Shown here piece after piece: positions 7,028 through 10,172 of a stretch of DNA of 10,172 bases (within the stretch, counting starts at the first letter, position 1; every line of letters starts with the position of its first letter). This stretch comes from Saprospiraceae bacterium UBA2365. Its GTDB lineage: Bacteria; Bacteroidota; Bacteroidia; Chitinophagales; Saprospiraceae. The notes under the pieces were generated by a model. The model saw only the letters and a program-made list of their open reading frames with translations, ran no database searches and was not told the DNA's origin. Made by a program: the position numbers and the translations under genes. The stretch is taken from positions 4,722 to 14,893 of the forward strand of contig DDTL01000188.1 in NCBI GenBank assembly GCA_002344345.1. Reading direction: 5' to 3'.

Positions 7028-7140
7028 TCATTGTTTACGTTGGCAGGCACTTTTTTGACATATGTGAGTTTTTTTTACTTGCCTGTTCAGTTTAATTGGT
7101 GGCGAACCAGGAATCAGATAGTAATGTTGCCTGAAATTAA

Positions 7141-7623
7141 ATGATTGGAATGACAGAACATAAGAAATTTATGAAGATGGCTATTGACCTGGCGAAAGAA
7201 AACATTCTTGGACCGGTGGGCGGACCTTTTGGCGCAGTTATAGTCAGGAATGGTGTTGTAATAGGAAAGGGCGTTAACAAAGTCACTGCCAATCATGATC
7301 CGACAGCTCATGCAGAAGTGGAAGCCATCCGGGATGCATGCAAAAACCTGGGAACTTTTCAGTTGGACGGCTGTGTGATCTATTCCAGTTGTGAGCCTTG
7401 TCCCATGTGTCTTGGCGCGATCTATTGGGCCAGACCGGATGCTATTTATTATGCGTCCGACAGGGAAGATGCTGCCAGTGCTGAGTTTGATGATTCATTT
7501 ATTTATTTGGAAATAACTAAGGATCCTTCATCGAGAAAAATCCCGACCAGACAAATCATGCGAAAGGAATCCCTTGAGATTTTCGATGAATGGATGAAGA
7601 AATCAAATAAGAAAAAATACTGA
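7141..7623 (+). CDS. guaD: guanine deaminase (cytidine deaminase fold)
   Basis: This enzyme is predicted to hydrolyse guanine to xanthine and ammonia in the cytoplasm, as part of purine salvage and catabolism. The 160-residue protein has the zinc deaminase motifs THAEVEAI-type at 55-63, reading TAHAE (His57 as zinc ligand, Glu59 as proton shuttle), and PCPMC (86-90, Cys87 and Cys90 as zinc ligands). Features specific to B. subtilis-type GuaD rather than TadA or cytidine deaminase are GGPFGAVIV at 27-35, CLGAIYWARP at 90-99, FDDSFIY at 116-122, and the last residue Tyr160. In GuaD the second Asp of FDDS and the terminal Tyr help recognise guanine. Relative to my recollection of the B. subtilis enzyme, all these residues are offset by a constant 4. 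The start at 7141 directly follows an in-frame stop; the ATG at 7150 (codon 4) fits the family length better. It is divergent from the efflux operon, and no functional link is evident. Confidence 0.85.
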   Translation: MIGMTEHKKFMKMAIDLAKENILGPVGGPFGAVIVRNGVVIGKGVNKVTANHDPTAHAEVEAIRDACKNLGTFQLDGCVIYSSCEPCPMCLGAIYWARPDAIYYASDREDAASAEFDDSFIYLEITKDPSSRKIPTRQIMRKESLEIFDEWMKKSNKKKY

Positions 7624-7640
7624 TCATGGTATTTTTTTTT
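7612..7640 (+). terminator. weak AT-rich hairpin with T tract after guaD
   Basis: AAAAAATAC (7612-7620) pairs with GTATTTTTT (7629-7637) around an 8-nt loop and runs into a tract of nine Ts (7632-7640). The stem overlaps the guaD stop codon and has only one G-C pair, so termination would be weak at best. Read-through into the DUF3078 gene remains possible. Confidence 0.3.
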
Positions 7641-7696
7641 GTGATTTGTCTATGAAAAGGCGTCTAATAGTTATTTACAATTTAAAAATTATTTTT

Positions 7697-8644
7697 ATGC
7701 AACGTAGTTTTATACTTACAACTTTGTTTGTTTTTTTTCTGGGTTTAAACAGTTTCGCTCAGGATACCATTCCCGTGCCAAAAAAAGCCTGGGAAACCGG
7801 TGGAAATATTGGGTTGGATTTTTCTCAGTTACTGATGTTCAATCCACCGATAGGAGGTGGGGAAAATAAAATGGGCATTGGCGGTCTGACCAGTTTGTTT
7901 GCCAAATATGCCAAAAACAAAACGGTTTGGACAAGTGACGGAAATCTGCATGTCGCTGTTCAAAGAATAGGATCTAAAGAAAAACCTTTTACCAAAAACC
8001 TTGATTTACTGCGGTTGAATACCAAATACGGCAGATTATTAAGTCCCAAACTGAATGCCAGTTTTGTAGGTACTTTTGAAAGTTTGCTCCTGAATACCTA
8101 TAGTGACCTCACATTATCAGCTTCTCAAACCAACACATTGAAAGCGAAATTTCTTTCCCCTGCCACCTTATTGCTCGCACCCGGTTTTGATTATAAACAC
8201 AGTGATCAACTTTCAGTTTTCCTTACACCGGCTGCTTATAAAACCATCATTGTTTTGGATGATGAAATTGCTAAACTGGGCGTTCATGGTAATCCTTTCG
8301 TGAGCGCTGCTGAATATAAAAATTTCAAGCACGAATTTGGAGGGCATTTAAAAGCCATGTATAAGAATACATTTGTTAAAAAACTTGCTTACGCTGGTGA
8401 ACTCAATTTATTCTACGATTACCTGGCCAAAAATCACGGTGTGGAATACATCGATGTGGTTTGGTTGAACAATTTCGGTCTGGAAATTGTCAAAGGTCTC
8501 ACACTCAATCTGATCGTCGACGCAAGATGGGACAGGGACATTGCTTCCGTATTGAGCGAAGGCACACCGGATGGCCTGACCGAATTCAGAAAATGGATGA
8601 TCACTCAGGCCTTTACCATTAAATACAATTATGTATTTAAATAA
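7697..8644 (+). CDS. DUF3078 family outer-membrane beta-barrel protein
   Basis: This is a predicted outer-membrane beta-barrel protein of unknown function from a family characteristic of Bacteroidota. I start it at the ATG at 7697, which gives 315 residues with a signal peptide MQRSFILTTLFVFFLGLNSFAQ cut after about residue 22. The open frame extends 17 codons upstream, but those codons would bury the signal peptide. Family hallmarks are the early Trp-Glu-x-Gly-Gly stretch followed by NIGLDFSQ, a GGGENKMGIGG segment, LNTKYGRLLSPK, then alternating polar/aromatic strands. These include LSVFLTPAAYKTIIVLDD with the conserved 'x-LTP-x-x-x-K-x-IIV' pattern, and a YNYVFK C-terminus resembling a barrel-closing strand. 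It lies 73 nt after guaD in the same direction and could be its own transcription unit. A clear terminator follows. The family call is from motif recognition; no substrate or role can be inferred. Confidence 0.82.
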   Translation: MQRSFILTTLFVFFLGLNSFAQDTIPVPKKAWETGGNIGLDFSQLLMFNPPIGGGENKMGIGGLTSLFAKYAKNKTVWTSDGNLHVAVQRIGSKEKPFTKNLDLLRLNTKYGRLLSPKLNASFVGTFESLLLNTYSDLTLSASQTNTLKAKFLSPATLLLAPGFDYKHSDQLSVFLTPAAYKTIIVLDDEIAKLGVHGNPFVSAAEYKNFKHEFGGHLKAMYKNTFVKKLAYAGELNLFYDYLAKNHGVEYIDVVWLNNFGLEIVKGLTLNLIVDARWDRDIASVLSEGTPDGLTEFRKWMITQAFTIKYNYVFK

Positions 8645-8660
8645 TTCCGGTAAAAGAATA

Positions 8661-8698
8661 AAAAAAAGGCCATTGGAAATCCAAAGGCCTTTTTTTTT
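8661..8698. terminator. bidirectional intrinsic terminator between convergent genes
   Basis: A tract of seven As is followed by GGCC-A-TTGG, the loop AAAT, CCAA-A-GGCC and nine Ts. The stem is two blocks of four pairs separated by one A-A mismatch, and it can be extended by the flanking A/T tracts. With a T run on either strand it can terminate both the DUF3078 gene and the oppositely oriented transglycosylase gene, whose stop is 18 nt from the end of the T tract. Confidence 0.9.
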
Positions 8699-8715
8699 CT
8701 TTATATAAATCTACA

Positions 8716-10026
8716 TTAATGATTCACACAGATTTTGATCAATGCGCCCGGAGTTGGTTGATTTTTTGATGAAAAATTATTCAGTTTGATGATCGATTCC
8801 AGACTGGTATTCGGATACCTTCGGGCAACATCTTTCAGCGTTTCTCCTGCTTTTAAACGATAATAAACAAAATTTTCCCTCCTGGCATATTGTTTAGGCT
8901 TGATAGAATTTCCGGCATGCTCGCTGAGGGAAGCAAAGTCAACTTTATTGCCTCGATCTGTCGGAATATCAAATTGCTTGGTTGGAACTGAGGTAAACTC
9001 CTTGGTCTCCTGAAAATCATGCATCAGCAAAGCCACTACTGCCGGATGAAAATTCATTCTGATATAATAATTATAGTCAATGCTGTTGGGCTCCAATAGC
9101 TGTATGGTCGAATGATCCTTGGATTCCAGCAATTTGTACATCGCCTGCCTTGGTAAAACCAGTTTAAAACCTTTGGTGTTGGTCGGAATAAAATTCTTCA
9201 GATAACTCCGGTTGAGGTTTTGGATGATATCCATATTCGTATCGGTCACCCTTGAAATCTCCTGGAAGGACATGTGCTGAAAGACCAAAGCTTCCTGATT
9301 TTCAAAAAAATAGATGTCAGGTTTCGTTGGCAACAACTGGTGATCATAATGATATTTATACAAATATTTGGCTGCAATGAATTTTGGTATGTATTTTCTG
9401 GTTTCTGCCGGAAGACTTCCATGTATTGCCCAATAATCTCTTTTTCCTGTTTTGCTGATCGCCCGGTTGATTGTCCCCGGTCCACAATTGTATGCAGCAA
9501 TCGCCAAAGTCCAGTCGCCAAATTCGCCGTACAAATAGCTCAGATAATCCAGTGCTGCATCAGTGGATTCATTGACCGTGTACCTTTCATCCAGATTTTT
9601 ATTGATCGACAATCCAAAAGCCGTCGCTGTCTGTCTCATGAACTGCCAAAGCCCGGCTGCTCCTTTCCTGGAAACTGAATTGATCTGAAGGGATGATTCA
9701 ATCACTGAAATGTATTTGATTTCTTCGGGTAAATTTCGTTCCCTGATCTTCTGCTCAAATATGGGGAAATAGATCGCTGTACGTCCAAGCAATTCCTCGG
9801 AATTTCTTCGTTGATCATTAATATAACTTTCTACAGCATTTTTAACCATATCGTTGTATCGATAGTCCACAAAACCTGACATATTGGTGATCTTGGCTTT
9901 CAGGTCGGAATCTGTAATTTTGGAATAAGCTGACTTTCCGGAATCTGCTGTTGCCGGAAAAATGAAAAATAAGAGAAAACTTATACTCAATAACGCGCTA
10001 AAAATTTTTAATTTGGATACAATCAT
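8716..10026 (-). CDS. MltD-like lytic transglycosylase with C-terminal LysM
   Basis: This is a cell-wall enzyme expected to cleave the MurNAc-GlcNAc bond of peptidoglycan with formation of 1,6-anhydroMurNAc, acting in the periplasm. From the ATG at 10026 it has 436 residues; the frame reaches a TTG seven codons earlier. An N-terminal hydrophobic signal segment (about 5-27) ends in ATA. The SLT (GH23) domain spans about 85-230. Catalytic Glu110 lies in VIESSLQ, followed by GAAGLWQFM (122-130) and AAYNCGPG (177-184). A middle segment at about 250-293, with an ISRVTDTNMDIIQNLN core, looks like a degenerate LysM. A better LysM follows at about 386-433 (YYRLKAGETLKDVARRYP onward) and should bind glycan chains. 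The architecture is that of MltD. No lipobox Cys is seen, unlike E. coli MltD, so this form is probably soluble or anchored by its uncleaved leader. It stands alone and converges on the DUF3078 gene. Confidence 0.9.
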   Translation of the reverse strand: MIVSKLKIFSALLSISFLLFFIFPATADSGKSAYSKITDSDLKAKITNMSGFVDYRYNDMVKNAVESYINDQRRNSEELLGRTAIYFPIFEQKIRERNLPEEIKYISVIESSLQINSVSRKGAAGLWQFMRQTATAFGLSINKNLDERYTVNESTDAALDYLSYLYGEFGDWTLAIAAYNCGPGTINRAISKTGKRDYWAIHGSLPAETRKYIPKFIAAKYLYKYHYDHQLLPTKPDIYFFENQEALVFQHMSFQEISRVTDTNMDIIQNLNRSYLKNFIPTNTKGFKLVLPRQAMYKLLESKDHSTIQLLEPNSIDYNYYIRMNFHPAVVALLMHDFQETKEFTSVPTKQFDIPTDRGNKVDFASLSEHAGNSIKPKQYARRENFVYYRLKAGETLKDVARRYPNTSLESIIKLNNFSSKNQPTPGALIKICVNH

Positions 10027-10157
10027 GAAATTACAATTTGTTAACAAAAATGCAGGCTAATCCACAATCCATCAATCTCCAGGATCCAAGCCGGCAAAAC
10101 TCACAGATAAAATTCCCCTGATTGAAATAATATTACAGTTTATAAGGAAATTTTATG

Positions 10158-10165
10158 CAAAGATA
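10158..10165 (-). promoter_or_regulatory. candidate -7 element upstream of the transglycosylase gene
   Basis: The minus strand reads TATCTTTG, an exact TAnnTTTG match. The matching -33 TTTG would lie beyond the window edge, so it cannot be checked. Transcription from here would give a leader of roughly 125 nt. Nothing else recognisable, such as a riboswitch, was seen in 10027-10157. Confidence 0.35.
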
Positions 10166-10172
10166 CTTAAGT

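Noticed and set aside
7020..7140. The leader before guaD considered as a possible purine riboswitch, given the gene's role.
   Set aside because: I could not find the conserved junction bases or paired loop sequences of the purine aptamer, nor a terminator or anti-terminator pair, so there is no support.
7646..7696. Seventeen-codon N-terminal extension of the DUF3078 protein from TTG, or from the ATG at 7652.
   Set aside because: It would put a charged stretch before a typical signal peptide that begins at the ATG at 7697.
9274..9678. Plus-strand open frame of 134 codons opposite the transglycosylase gene.
   Set aside because: It lies antisense to the conserved catalytic domain and has no recognisable features of its own.
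1..10172. Search for mobile elements, tRNA genes, CRISPR arrays, toxin-antitoxin or defence genes.
   Set aside because: No transposase or integrase, no regularly spaced repeats, no tRNA-like fold and no defence domain was seen. All sizeable open regions are explained by the ten genes listed.

Overview
The window reads as an ordinary chromosomal segment of a Bacteroidota bacterium. The grounds are a DUF3078 outer-membrane protein (a family known mainly from this phylum), short signal peptides ending in SFAQ or FSQ, weak or absent Shine-Dalgarno sequences, and promoter-like motifs of the Bacteroidota type (TTTG / TAnnTTTG). No tRNA, rRNA, CRISPR array, transposase or phage gene was seen.

Positions 74-6936 hold a seven-gene minus-strand cluster, very probably one operon. 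In transcription order it encodes a TetR-family repressor, a TolC-like outer-membrane channel, a HlyD/YbhG-like periplasmic adaptor that is probably a lipoprotein, two ABC ATPases, and two ABC-2 type permeases. It is the counterpart of the enterobacterial cecR-ybhGFSR drug-efflux locus, with two differences. The double ATPase YbhF is split into two genes at its linker, and a dedicated outer-membrane channel is included. Together the products would form a complete inner membrane-to-outside efflux machine. The two ATPases are degenerate in complementary ways, which predicts an obligate heterodimer with one competent and one degenerate ATP site.

Positions 6937-7140 are the divergent control region. 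It contains a 23-bp interrupted palindrome that overlaps candidate -33 boxes on both strands and is the best candidate operator for the TetR protein.

Positions 7141-8644 on the plus strand carry a guanine deaminase (GuaD) and a DUF3078 beta-barrel protein. Positions 8716-10026 on the minus strand carry an MltD-like lytic transglycosylase with a C-terminal LysM domain. These two convergent units meet at a clear bidirectional intrinsic terminator at 8661-8698. Positions 10027-10172 are upstream of the transglycosylase and hold a possible promoter element.

I found no convincing new system. The points most worth a second look are the asymmetric ATPase pair and the operator-like palindrome between the divergent genes.
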